Positions 27,954 to 36,900 of a stretch of 64,000 bases of DNA are shown here, piece by piece. The DNA lies in contig NZ_BDBC01000015.1 in NCBI RefSeq assembly GCF_001612785.1, positions 62,001-126,000 of the forward strand, given 5' to 3'. The notes under the pieces were generated by a model that did not search any database, was not told the origin of the DNA, and worked only from the letters and a program-made list of their open reading frames with translations. The position numbers were made by a program, and so were the translations under genes. The first letter of the stretch is position 1; every line of letters begins with the position of its first letter. This DNA is from Nocardia beijingensis NBRC 16342 (lineage in GTDB: Bacteria; Actinomycetota; Actinomycetes; Mycobacteriales; Mycobacteriaceae).

Positions 27954-27964
27954 CATCAACCACC

Positions 27965-30900
27965 GTGCGACCGGACCGATCTACTCGAGCGTTCACCCGT
28001 ATCCGCTTGATCGCCCTCCTCTCCGGGCTTCTCGGATTCCTGCTGGCCTTGCTGACCCCGGTGCTGCCGGTGCGGCAGGACCGGGCGAGCCTGGACTGGC
28101 CCGAGTCCGGCGCGGCGAGCGTGGCGGCGCCGCTGGTGTCCTACGAGCCGCTGCGGTTTCACGCGACGCTGCCCTGCGCGCTGACGGGTGAGCTGGGATC
28201 GGGCGGCACGCTGCTGTCCACCGTCCCGGTGGCCTCCGGCCAGGCGGCGACCAAGGGTCTGGTGGTCTCGGTCGCCGACGGCGTCCTCTCGGTGGTGCTG
28301 CGCGACATCCCGCTGTTGTCGGCGCCGCTGGCCGAGGTCGGTTCCTGCACCGGGATCGACATCGAATCGACCGCCACCGCGACCACCGCCGAACTCACCG
28401 GCGTGACCCGGCAGGACGGCACGCCGTTCCGGTCCACGGTCGGGCGGGACATCCGGCCGCAGCTGGTGGGCGTGTTCACCGATCTGAAGGCCGATCGGCT
28501 CGCCGGGGCGCAGGCGCACGCGGACATCGACTCGCGTTTCTCCTCCACGCCGACACCGCTGAAGCTGGCCGCCATGATCGCCGCCGCCGTGTTCACGCTG
28601 ATCGCACTCGTCGCACTGCATCTGCTGGACACCGCCGACGGGCGCAGGGCGCGCCGGTTCCTGCCCGCGCACTGGTGGCGGGTCACCTCCGCGGACGGCG
28701 TGGTGCTCGGCACGCTCGCGCTGTGGCACGTCATCGGGGCGAACACCTCCGACGACGGCTACATCTTGAACATGGCGCGCGTCTCCGGGCACGCGGGCTA
28801 CATGGCGAACTACTACCGCTGGTTCGCGGTGCCGGAGGCGCCGTTCGGCTGGTCCTACGAGGTGCTGGCCTGGATGTCGCGGATCTCCGACGCCAGCCTG
28901 TGGATGCGGCTGCCCACCTTGCTGGCGGGCGTGATCTGCTGGCTGGTGATCAGCCGGGAGGTGCTGCCGCGCCTGGGCGCGCGGGTGCGGCGCAACAAGG
29001 TGGCACTGTGGACGGCGGGGCTGGTGTTCCTCGCGTTCTGGCTGCCCTACGACAACGGCTTGCGCCCCGAACCGCTGATCGCGGCGGGCGCGCTGCTCAC
29101 GTGGTGCTCGATCGAACGCGCCATCGCGACCGGGCGGCTGCTGCCCGCGGCGGTGGCCGTGCTGATCGCCGCCTTCTCGCTCGCGGCGGGCCCCACCGGC
29201 CTGATCTGCATCGCGGCGCTGATCGCGGGCTCGCGGCCGGTGCTGCTGATCATCATCAAGCGGGCCCGCGGCGCCGTCCCGGCCCGGACCGGGCCCGACG
29301 CCGACGCGGCCGCCGCCGGTTCCGCCGAAGCCGCGGCCGCCGTGAACGCCCCAGCGCGGGCGCGCGAGTCGTCCCGGGCGGGCGCGGTGTTCCGCTTCGC
29401 CGCGCTGATCGCCCCTGGCCTCGCCGCCGGCACGCTGGTGCTGGTGGTGATCTTCGCCGACCAGACTCTGGCGACGGTGCTGGAAGCGACTCGGGTGCGC
29501 ACGATCGTGGGGCCGAATGTCGCCTGGTTCGACGAGCGCACCCGCTGGGACTCGCTGCTCATGCTCTCGCCGGACGGTTCGCTCGCGCGGCGGTTCGGCG
29601 TGCTGGTGATGCTGTTGTGCCTGCTCGTGTGCGTGCTGCAAGTACTGCGCAAGGGCCGCATCCCCGGCACCTCGCGCGGCCCATCGGTGCGCATTCTCGG
29701 CATCGTGTTCGCGTCGCTGTTCCTGATGATGTTCACCCCCACCAAGTGGACGCACCACTTCGGCGTCTACGCCGGACTGGCCGGATCGCTGGCCGCCCTC
29801 GCCGCGGTCGCGGTGGGCACCACCGGGATTCGCTCGCCGCGCAATCGCGCGCTGTTCGCGGCTGCGGTGCTGTTCCTGCTCGCCGTGACCTTCACCGGCC
29901 CGAACGGCTGGTGGTACGTGTCCAGTTACGGTGTCCCGTGGTGGGACAAGGCGCCGCTGATCGCGGGCAAGGGGCTGTCCACGCTGTTCCTCGGCCTCAG
30001 CGGCCTCGCGCTGCTGGTCGCCATCTGGCAGCACTACCGGGAGCCGTACCGGCGTGAGACCGGCGGCGCGCCGAGGCGATTCGACCGCTGGGCCTCGGCT
30101 CCGCTGACCGTGGCCGCCGCGCTGCTGGTGATCTTCGAAGTCGCCTCGCTCGCCAAGGCGGCGGCCACGCAGTACCCCGCGTACTCGATCACCAAGTCGA
30201 ACGTGCAATCGGTCGGCGGGAACTCGTGCGCGCTGGCGAACGAGGTGCTCGTCGAGACCGACACCGCCGATTCGCTGCTGCAACCCTTCACCGGATCGCC
30301 CGCGGACGGATTGTCCGCGCAGAACAAGGGATTCACCCCGAACGGGGTGGCGCGCGACCTCACCGCCGACGCGGAGGAGACGGTCACCGGCGGCGCGAAC
30401 TCGGTGGAGAAGGATTCGGAGAACAAGACCACCAACACCACCGGAGCGGGCACCGGAGGCGGCACCACCGAGCAGGCGGGCGTCAACGGCAGCACCGTCG
30501 CGCTGCCGTTCGGCCTCGACCCGGCGAAGACCCCGGTGCTGGGCAGCTACCAAGAGGGCGAGCAGCAGCAAGCCAAGCTGACCACCCAGTGGTACCGCCT
30601 CGACCTCACCGACAGCATGCGCGAGGACCCCGCCTACCAGGTGCTCGCGATCACCGCGGCGGGCCGCATCCGCTCGGTGGACGCCGACGGTGTGCTCACC
30701 TACGGACAGGAACTGCACTTGGAGTACGGCGTGCGCGGCGCGGACGGCGAGGTGCGCACGCTCGGCTCGATCGATCCGCTTGACATCGGCCCCGCGCCGT
30801 CCTGGCGCAACCTGCGAGTGCCGTTGGACCGGCTGCCCGCCGAAGTGAACGCCGTGCGGCTGGTGGCGATCGACAACGACATCACGCCCAAGCAGTGGCT

Positions 30901-31312
30901 GGCCGTCACCCCGCCCCGGCTGCCCAAGCTGGCCACGCTGAATTCCGTGGTCGGGTCGCAGGCTCCGGTGCTGCTGGACTGGCATGTCGGCCTGGCCTTC
31001 CCGTGCCAGCGGCCGTTCGACCACAAGGACGGCGTCGCCGAGATCCCGCAGTGGCGCATCCTGCCCGACCGGGTCGGTTCCGACGCCTCCAACGCCTGGC
31101 AGGACGACATCGGCGGTGGCCCACTCGGCTGGACCGGCCTACTGCTGAAATCCCAAACCGTCCCCACCTACCTCGACCGCGACTGGGCCCGCGACTGGGG
31201 CTCCCTCGAACGCTTCACCCCCTACGCCCCCAACGCCACCTCCGCCCCCATCCACATCACCACCCAAACCCGCACCGGCCTCTCCACCGACGACCCCATC
31301 CGCATCCGCTGA
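27965..31312 (+). CDS. Emb-type arabinosyltransferase, first copy
   Basis: 1115 residues, normal for EmbA/B/C. N-terminal membrane segment, an external beta domain (about 40-190), then about a dozen membrane helices. The catalytic loop NTSDDGYILNMARV holds the Asp pair; its Met270 aligns with the EmbB Met306 linked to ethambutol resistance in M. tuberculosis. The C-terminal carbohydrate-binding domain starts near residue 740 (NSCALANEVLVE) and ends PIRIR. It adds arabinofuranose from DPA to growing arabinan. GTG start. Which of EmbA/B/C it best matches cannot be settled by eye. Confidence 0.93.
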   Translation: MRPDRSTRAFTRIRLIALLSGLLGFLLALLTPVLPVRQDRASLDWPESGAASVAAPLVSYEPLRFHATLPCALTGELGSGGTLLSTVPVASGQAATKGLVVSVADGVLSVVLRDIPLLSAPLAEVGSCTGIDIESTATATTAELTGVTRQDGTPFRSTVGRDIRPQLVGVFTDLKADRLAGAQAHADIDSRFSSTPTPLKLAAMIAAAVFTLIALVALHLLDTADGRRARRFLPAHWWRVTSADGVVLGTLALWHVIGANTSDDGYILNMARVSGHAGYMANYYRWFAVPEAPFGWSYEVLAWMSRISDASLWMRLPTLLAGVICWLVISREVLPRLGARVRRNKVALWTAGLVFLAFWLPYDNGLRPEPLIAAGALLTWCSIERAIATGRLLPAAVAVLIAAFSLAAGPTGLICIAALIAGSRPVLLIIIKRARGAVPARTGPDADAAAAGSAEAAAAVNAPARARESSRAGAVFRFAALIAPGLAAGTLVLVVIFADQTLATVLEATRVRTIVGPNVAWFDERTRWDSLLMLSPDGSLARRFGVLVMLLCLLVCVLQVLRKGRIPGTSRGPSVRILGIVFASLFLMMFTPTKWTHHFGVYAGLAGSLAALAAVAVGTTGIRSPRNRALFAAAVLFLLAVTFTGPNGWWYVSSYGVPWWDKAPLIAGKGLSTLFLGLSGLALLVAIWQHYREPYRRETGGAPRRFDRWASAPLTVAAALLVIFEVASLAKAAATQYPAYSITKSNVQSVGGNSCALANEVLVETDTADSLLQPFTGSPADGLSAQNKGFTPNGVARDLTADAEETVTGGANSVEKDSENKTTNTTGAGTGGGTTEQAGVNGSTVALPFGLDPAKTPVLGSYQEGEQQQAKLTTQWYRLDLTDSMREDPAYQVLAITAAGRIRSVDADGVLTYGQELHLEYGVRGADGEVRTLGSIDPLDIGPAPSWRNLRVPLDRLPAEVNAVRLVAIDNDITPKQWLAVTPPRLPKLATLNSVVGSQAPVLLDWHVGLAFPCQRPFDHKDGVAEIPQWRILPDRVGSDASNAWQDDIGGGPLGWTGLLLKSQTVPTYLDRDWARDWGSLERFTPYAPNATSAPIHITTQTRTGLSTDDPIRIR

Positions 31313-31313
31313 A

Positions 31314-31375
31314 CCGCGAGTGGCACATGGTGGAGAGCGCTTCTCGCGATTCGCCACAGCATGTGCCACTCGCGG
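31314..31375. repeat. Dispersed hairpin repeat, copy B
   Basis: Perfect 15-bp arms ccgcgagtggcacat (31314-31328) and atgtgccactcgcgg (31361-31375). It begins 2 nt after the emb stop and ends 8 nt before the stop of the converging oxidoreductase gene. It matches copy A at 20776-20832 in arms and central blocks. Confidence 0.78.
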
Positions 31376-31382
31376 AGGGGTG

Positions 31383-32315
31383 TCAGGGGGTGAGGACGAG
31401 TCGGCCGCGGAGGCCGCCGAGGGCGAGGCGTTTCTGGGCTTCCGGGGCGGCGGTGAGGGGGTGGGTTTCCGCGACGCGGAGGGTCAGGTTGCCTGCGTCG
31501 ACTTGGGTGACGAGGTAGTCGAGTTGGGCTCGGTCGGCGCGGATCAGGACCGTGTGGACGGTCGTGCCGCGCAAGGGGATCGGGGTGTTCGGAGGACTGA
31601 CGCATGCGAAGCGGCCGCCGCCGCGTACCGCGGCGAGTGCCGCCGGGCCGATGGCGGCCGCGTCCAGGGCGGCGTCGACGCCGCCAGGGACGATGGCGCG
31701 CACGGCGTCCGGCAGGGATGCCTGGCGCGGAACGAAATCGGTGGCGCCCAGGGCACGCACCGCGTCCTCGTCGGCGGGCGTGGCCGACGCGATCACCCGG
31801 ACTCCGCGCGCCGCCGCCAGTTCGACCGCGAAGCCGCCGACCGCGCCCGCCGCGCCGGTCACCAGCAGTGTGTCGGTGGACGCGAGATCCAGCGCGTCGA
31901 GGGCCTGGAGCGCGGTGAGACCGTTGAGCGGGATGGTGGCCGCTTGCACCGGCGACACCGAAACCGGGGCGGGCGCGACATTCCCCGCCTCCAGCACCAC
32001 GTAGTCGGCCTGCGCGCCGAGCGAGACGTCGAGCCGGTCGCTGATTCCGATCACCGCTTGCCCCACCGTGAACTCCGTGACGCCGTCGCCGATCGCGTCG
32101 ACCGTGCCCGCCACGTCCCAGCCGACGCCCCACTGGTCGCGTGGCGCGGCGAAGGGCGTGCCGCCCACACCCGCCCGCACCATCAGATCCACGGGATTCA
32201 CCGTCGCCGCCGCGACCGCGATGCGAACCGAGCCGGGGCCCGGTTGCGGCGTCGGCACATCCACGATCTCCACCACGGCTTCCGGTCCCGGTCGGCGGAC
32301 TACCACTGCACGCAT
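31383..32315 (-). CDS. Zinc-independent MDR (quinone-oxidoreductase-like) NADP-dependent reductase
   Basis: 310 residues. The N-terminal GroES-like domain (MRAVVVRRPGPEAVVEIVDVP) lacks the structural-zinc cysteine cluster, and the Rossmann part has LLVTGAAGAVGGFAVELAAARGVRVIA, typical of quinone-oxidoreductase-like MDR enzymes. It is divergent from an HxlR regulator with a 21-bp operator-like repeat between them, an arrangement common for electrophile- or aldehyde-responsive reductases. The substrate is not known. Its stop lies next to the hairpin repeat. Confidence 0.88.
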   Translation of the reverse strand: MRAVVVRRPGPEAVVEIVDVPTPQPGPGSVRIAVAAATVNPVDLMVRAGVGGTPFAAPRDQWGVGWDVAGTVDAIGDGVTEFTVGQAVIGISDRLDVSLGAQADYVVLEAGNVAPAPVSVSPVQAATIPLNGLTALQALDALDLASTDTLLVTGAAGAVGGFAVELAAARGVRVIASATPADEDAVRALGATDFVPRQASLPDAVRAIVPGGVDAALDAAAIGPAALAAVRGGGRFACVSPPNTPIPLRGTTVHTVLIRADRAQLDYLVTQVDAGNLTLRVAETHPLTAAPEAQKRLALGGLRGRLVLTP

Positions 32316-32355
32316 GATGTTCCTTTCTCTCTGCTGCCGACCAACCTAGGAATAG

Positions 32356-32376
32356 CTACTATCTGTTGGGTAGTAG
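32356..32376. promoter_or_regulatory. HxlR operator-like inverted repeat
   Basis: Arms ctactatc (32356-32363) and ggtagtag (32369-32376), 5-nt spacer, one mismatch in eight. It lies midway in the 99-bp gap between the divergent MDR reductase and HxlR genes. Confidence 0.6.
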
Positions 32377-32414
32377 TTACCCGAAAGTGCGTTAGAGGCA
32401 GCGAGGTGCTCCCG

Positions 32415-32816
32415 ATGGCGACGAAGACCGCGGCGCAGCGCCGTGAGCTGGCCAAACAGCGGTACGACGCGTATATCGCCGAGTGCCCCACCCGGCAACT
32501 GCTGGACCGGATCAGCGACAAATGGGTGAGCCTCGTCTTGGCCGCGCTCGCCGAGGGGCCGCTCCGCTACGGCGAACTGAACCGGATCATCGCGGGCGTG
32601 AGCCCCAAGATGCTCACCCAGACGCTGCGCGGACTGGAACGCGACGGGCTGGTGGAGCGACGGATCACCGCGGAAGTGCCGGTCCGCGTCGACTACGAGC
32701 TCACCCCGCTGGGGCACAGCCTCCAGCCGGTCATGAGCGCGGTGAAAGCCTGGGCCGAGACCCGCATGGACGACGTCATCGCCGCGCGGGCGCGCTATGA
32801 CAGCAGCTTGCAGTAA
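32415..32816 (+). CDS. HxlR family transcriptional regulator
   Basis: 133 residues from ATG 32415. The conserved N-terminal cysteine block ECPTRQLLDRISDKWVSLVL is followed by the winged helix LRYGELNRIIAGVSPKMLTQTLRGLERDGLVERR and the wing VDYELTPLGHSL. In HxlR/HypR proteins this cysteine can sense electrophiles or disulfide stress. The divergent reductase is the likely target, via the repeat at 32356-32376. Confidence 0.9.
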   Translation: MATKTAAQRRELAKQRYDAYIAECPTRQLLDRISDKWVSLVLAALAEGPLRYGELNRIIAGVSPKMLTQTLRGLERDGLVERRITAEVPVRVDYELTPLGHSLQPVMSAVKAWAETRMDDVIAARARYDSSLQ

Positions 32817-32901
32817 ACCGGTTGTCCGGTCTGAAAATGTGCTCCCACCTGTGGCTACGCATCGCAGGACGAATCGGGCCGGTGGCCTTAATCTGATTGC
32901 C

Positions 32902-33060
32902 ATGACAACGGCATTCGATGAAATGGATCTGCGCGATCTTGTCGGACTGCTCAGCGAAGAGGAACAACGGGAGCTGCGACCAGCGGTGCTGCGCGTGCTC
33001 GGCCGCCTCCCTTCGCAAGAGGTGCTCCGGCGCGAGCTCGGCCTTCGGCTGAAGGTCTGA
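32902..33060 (+). CDS. Small hypothetical protein, 52 residues
   Basis: Acidic and basic residues alternate along a likely amphipathic helix (MDLRDLVGLLSEEEQRELRPA then VLRRELGLRLKV). No domain is recognised. A very strong hairpin follows 29 nt after the stop, which supports a real transcription unit. It lies between the HxlR gene and the VapBC pair in the accessory island. Confidence 0.5.
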   Translation: MTTAFDEMDLRDLVGLLSEEEQRELRPAVLRVLGRLPSQEVLRRELGLRLKV

Positions 33061-33089
33061 GCGCCCGGCATCGCACCGGAACATACTCG

Positions 33090-33130
33090 GCAGGGCCGCC
33101 GCGCAGGATCAACCTGCGCGGCGGCCCTGC
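33090..33130. terminator. 18-bp perfect hairpin
   Basis: Perfect 18-bp stem from 33090-33107 to 33113-33130 with a 5-nt loop atcaa; core gcagggccgcc. No T-tract on the plus strand. It lies between the small gene and the converging vapC, so it may serve both. Confidence 0.8.
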
Positions 33131-33203
33131 GTCTGGGCACTTAGCCCATAGCCGGCTCGCTGAACGCGACATCGACGGGTATCGGCACGTCCCACACACC
33201 CCG

Positions 33204-33620
33204 CTATTCGCGACGCTCGGCCATACCGCGGATGTCCTCAGCGCGTGAAGCCGCTCGAGCCAAACGCCCGTCCGTGGTGATCAGCGGCACGTCCAGCTGT
33301 TCGGCGAGTTCGACATATAGGGCATCAGTCAGCCTGATAGCCGCGCGGCGAGCCCAAGCGCCTTTGGTCAGATTCATCAATGGATGACGAGTCAATGGCG
33401 CGCGTGCGAGACGGCTCAGCGCAGTCTCGACGTCGGTGTCGGTCAAATCGCCGGCCCGATTCAGTCGTCCCAGCGCGGACAGCACTTCAGCGTCGAAGTG
33501 CGCCGGGACATGCATGATAGTTGGCGTGATTCGCTCGATCACGGCGGCCGTGCGATCGTTGCGCACGAGAAGGTCGACCATCGCGCTGGCATCCAGCACG
33601 ATCTGTTCGGAAGAGGTCAC
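33204..33620 (-). CDS. vapC: VapC-type PIN-domain toxin ribonuclease
   Basis: 138 residues. The PIN acidic residues are visible in order: LDASAMVD, HFDAEVLSAL, RLTDALYVELA and ITTDGRLARA. VapC toxins cleave tRNA or rRNA and are held inactive by VapB. GTG start overlaps the antitoxin stop by 4 nt, the classic order antitoxin then toxin on the minus strand. The catalytic set appears intact. Confidence 0.9.
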   Translation of the reverse strand: MTSSEQIVLDASAMVDLLVRNDRTAAVIERITPTIMHVPAHFDAEVLSALGRLNRAGDLTDTDVETALSRLARAPLTRHPLMNLTKGAWARRAAIRLTDALYVELAEQLDVPLITTDGRLARAASRAEDIRGMAERRE

Positions 33621-33832
33621 CTGCCGAACTCATCCCGAGACGAATCCAAAGCGTCGAGGGTAGCTTCGTGGGAGACCGCTGGTCGATCAGCGAACTCGGC
33701 CAGCCAAGCCGAGGTGGCAGTCTTCTCGAGTTCGGCGAGAATCGCGGCCTGAGTAAGCGCGGACACGTTCAGTCCACGTTCACGCGCGCGTTCAGCTAGT
33801 TCGTCGGGCACGTAGACATTGAGCCGAGCCAT
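33617..33832 (-). CDS. vapB: VapB-type antitoxin, ribbon-helix-helix
   Basis: 71 residues. MARLNVYVPDELAERARERGLNVSALTQAAILAEL is a ribbon-helix-helix DNA-binding domain of the CcdA/VapB kind, and the rest (SAWLAEFADRPAVSHEATLDAL) is the toxin-binding tail. A 30-bp palindrome lies 5 nt upstream of the ATG, fitting autoregulation by the VapBC complex. Confidence 0.88.
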   Translation of the reverse strand: MARLNVYVPDELAERARERGLNVSALTQAAILAELEKTATSAWLAEFADRPAVSHEATLDALDSSRDEFGR

Positions 33833-33836
33833 GCAT

Positions 33837-33866
33837 CAACTATACACACTTATGTGTGTATAGTTG
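33837..33866. promoter_or_regulatory. VapBC operator palindrome
   Basis: Perfect 13-bp arms caactatacacac (33837-33849) and gtgtgtatagttg (33854-33866), spacer ttat. It is markedly AT-rich for this genome and begins 4 nt upstream of the vapB ATG, so it must overlap the promoter. Confidence 0.85.
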
Positions 33867-33904
33867 TCCCGGCAGGCCTGACGGCTGGTGATCCGTGACA
33901 ACAA

Positions 33905-33938
33905 AGGGCCGTCGCACAGTTTCCTGCGCGACGGCCCT
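33905..33938 (-). terminator. Terminator of the second emb gene
   Basis: Perfect 11-bp arms agggccgtcgc (33905-33915) and gcgacggccct (33928-33938); on the minus strand it is followed by ttgttgt. It is 21 nt past the emb stop at 33960. Confidence 0.85.
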
Positions 33939-33959
33939 CTAGCCGACTGGTCCCGAACG

Positions 33960-36900
33960 TCAGAACACCCGCATGCTGCCCGGGGACCACAAGCCCGAGC
34001 GGGTGGCGGTGCCGGTGTCCAGCTTCGCCGGGACGGCGTTGCGGTCGTACTGGTCGTAGCGCTCCAGCGACCCCCAGTCGCGCGCCCAGTCGTTCTTCAG
34101 GTAGGTGGGCACGGTGGTGGACCTGGCCAGCATCTGGGTGAAGCCGAGCACGCCGCCGAACTCCTCGGCCTGCCAGGTGTTGGTCGAGCTGATGGCCAGC
34201 GGGCGGTCCGGCAGGATGCGGTAGCCGGGCACCTCGGCGACGCCGTTGCGGTGGTCGAACGGACGCTGGCACGGGAACTGCAGGCCGACCGCCCAGTCCA
34301 GCAGGATCGGCTGCTGGGAACCCAGCAGGCTGTTGAGCGTCTGTAGCTTCGGCATCCGCGGCGGCGTGAACGCCAGCCACTGGTCCCCGATCAGGATCGG
34401 GTCGTTGGCGACGATGCGTACCGCGTCGGCGTCGGGCGCGATCTCGTCCAGCGGCACCCGCAGGTTGCGCCAGGACGGGAACGGGCCGATGTCGCGCGGC
34501 AGGTAGGTGCCGAGCTTCTGCACACTGCCGTCGGGCTGCCGCTTGCCGTAGTCGACGGTCAGCGACTGGCCGTACTTCATCGCGCCGGTGTCGTCGAAGG
34601 AGAGGATGCGGCCCGCGGCGGAGATCACCACCAGCGGCTTGTCCGCCGACCGCGCGGGCAGCTGGTACCAGCTCGACGTGACGTTGGCGGGCTGCTGCAT
34701 GCCGTTCTGGTAGCTGCCGAGGATCGGCGTGGTCGCCGGGTCGAGGCCGAACGGCAGGGCGACGGTGGAGCCGTTCACGCCGCGCGCGCCCTGACCACCG
34801 CCCGTGCCCGCGCTCTGCCCCTCGGCGAAGGCCGCGCCGACCGACTGGGTCGAGGTGTTACCGGTGCCCGGCTTCACTTCGACGCTGTCGGCGGACAGAT
34901 CGTTCGGCACGCCGTTGGGATCGAATCCGACCGGGTCGACGCCGGCCAGCGGGTCGGACGGATCGGTCGGCGGATGCGCCGGGTCGATGATCGGCTCCAG
35001 CTTGCCCGCGTTCGGGTCCGGCTCCACCAGCACGTCGTTGGCCAGGCCGCAGGTGCTGCCGCCGAGCGCGTCGATGTTCGAGCGGGCCAGCGAGTACGCC
35101 GGATACTGCGAGACAGCGCCCTTGACCAGCGAGAGCACCTCGAGTGCGACCATCAGCGCGGCGACCACGGTCAGCGGGATCGCGGCGAACCGTCGGATCC
35201 GCCTGCCGCGCGCCGTCTTGGCCGACGGCTGCGGCTTGGTGTAGTCCTCCCGCAGCGCGTACCACCCGACCAACGCCAGCGCCAGGCCGAACAGAACGAG
35301 CATCAGGGTGTTCGACTGGTAGCCGTGCAGCGAGATGCGCTTGTCGAACCACGGCACGCCGAAGCTGGACACGTACCAGTAACCGTTGATGCCGGAGAAC
35401 GCGACCGCGAGCACGAACAGCAACCCGGCCAGGAAGATGGCCCGGTTCTTCCTGGCCCGCAACGCGCTCGCCGAGACCGCGACCGCGGTGACCGCCGCCA
35501 GCGAACCCGCGATGCCCGCGTACGCGCCGAAGTGGTGGGTCCACTTGGTCGGGTTGAACATCATGAAGAAGATCGTGCCGAAGACCACGCCCATCAGCCG
35601 CCAGGTCGGCCCGCTCGCGATACCCGGCACCTGCCTGCGCCGCAGCAGCACCAACATGGTGGTGAACAGGCACAGCAGCATCACCAGGAAGGCGAAGCGG
35701 CGCGACAGCGAGCCGTCGACGGTCTCCACGAACAGGTAGTAGTAGCGCAGGTAGTCCTCGTACCAGGCCAGGTTCGGCCCGGTCACCTGACGGACCCGGT
35801 TGGCCTCCTGGATGCCCGCGAAGGTCTGGTCGGTGTAGACGGCCGTCAGCACCAGCACGCCCGCCGCGCCGATCGGCGCGAGCAGTGGCAGCGTCGAGCC
35901 CCATCGCCCGGCGCCGAGCGCGGCGAACTGCCGGTGCTTGCGCACCACGATGCGCACCATCGGACGGATACCGGCCAGCAGGGCGGCCACACACATCAGG
36001 CCGGTCGGCGCTGCCGCCAGGGTGAACGCCGCCACCAGCACGGACACCGCCGCGGGCAGCAGCCGCCCGGTCGCGATGGCCCGCTCGATCGACACCCAGG
36101 TCAGCAGCGCGCCGAGCGCGACGATCGGCTCGGAGCGCAGGCCGTTGTCGAACGGCAGCCAGAACGCCAGGAACACCAGTCCACCGGTCCACAGCGCCAC
36201 CTTGCTGGTGCGCACCCCGCGGCCGAGCCGCGGCACCACCTCGCGGCTGATCACAAGCCAGCACAGGATCGCGCAGGCCAGCGCGGGCAGCCGGACCCAG
36301 GGACTGGCGGTGGAGATCTCCGAGAAGATCTGGATCACGTAGTAGTACCAGCCGAACGGCGCCTCCGGCACGCCGTACCAGCGGAAGTAGTTGGCCATGT
36401 ACCCCGCGTGCGGAGCCACCCGGACCATGCTGAGGATGTAGCCGTCGTCGGAGGTGTTCGCGCCCGCGAAATGCCACAGCAGCAGCGTGCCGACCACCGC
36501 GCCGTCCGCCCAGGTCGGCTTCAGCCAGTTCGCGGGCAGGAACCGGCGGTGCCCGCGCCCGTCGCTGCTGTCGAGCCGGGCCAGCGCCGCCAGCGCGATC
36601 AGCGTGCAGAGCACCGCCGCGATCATCGCGATCAGCTTGATCGCGGTCGGGCTGGAGGAGAAGCGGGTGTCCACCGTCATGGTGAACGACAACCCGTTGG
36701 GCGCCGCGCCCTTCAGGTCGGAGAACACGCCGACCACCTGGGGCCGCAGATCGCCGCCGAGCGTCCCCTCCACCGGCACGGTGACCAGCTCGGTCGCCCC
36801 GGGTGCCCCACCCTCGACCGGACGCTCCACCTGCCTGGTCAGCCCGTTGAACCCGCTGTAGGTGCGCTCGCTGTCGGAGGTGATGCTCAGCGACGTGCAC

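Noticed and set aside
27956..31024. Long open frame antisense to the first emb gene
   Set aside because: Same GC effect. The translation is low-complexity Arg/Gly/His-rich, whereas the plus strand is a complete Emb protein.
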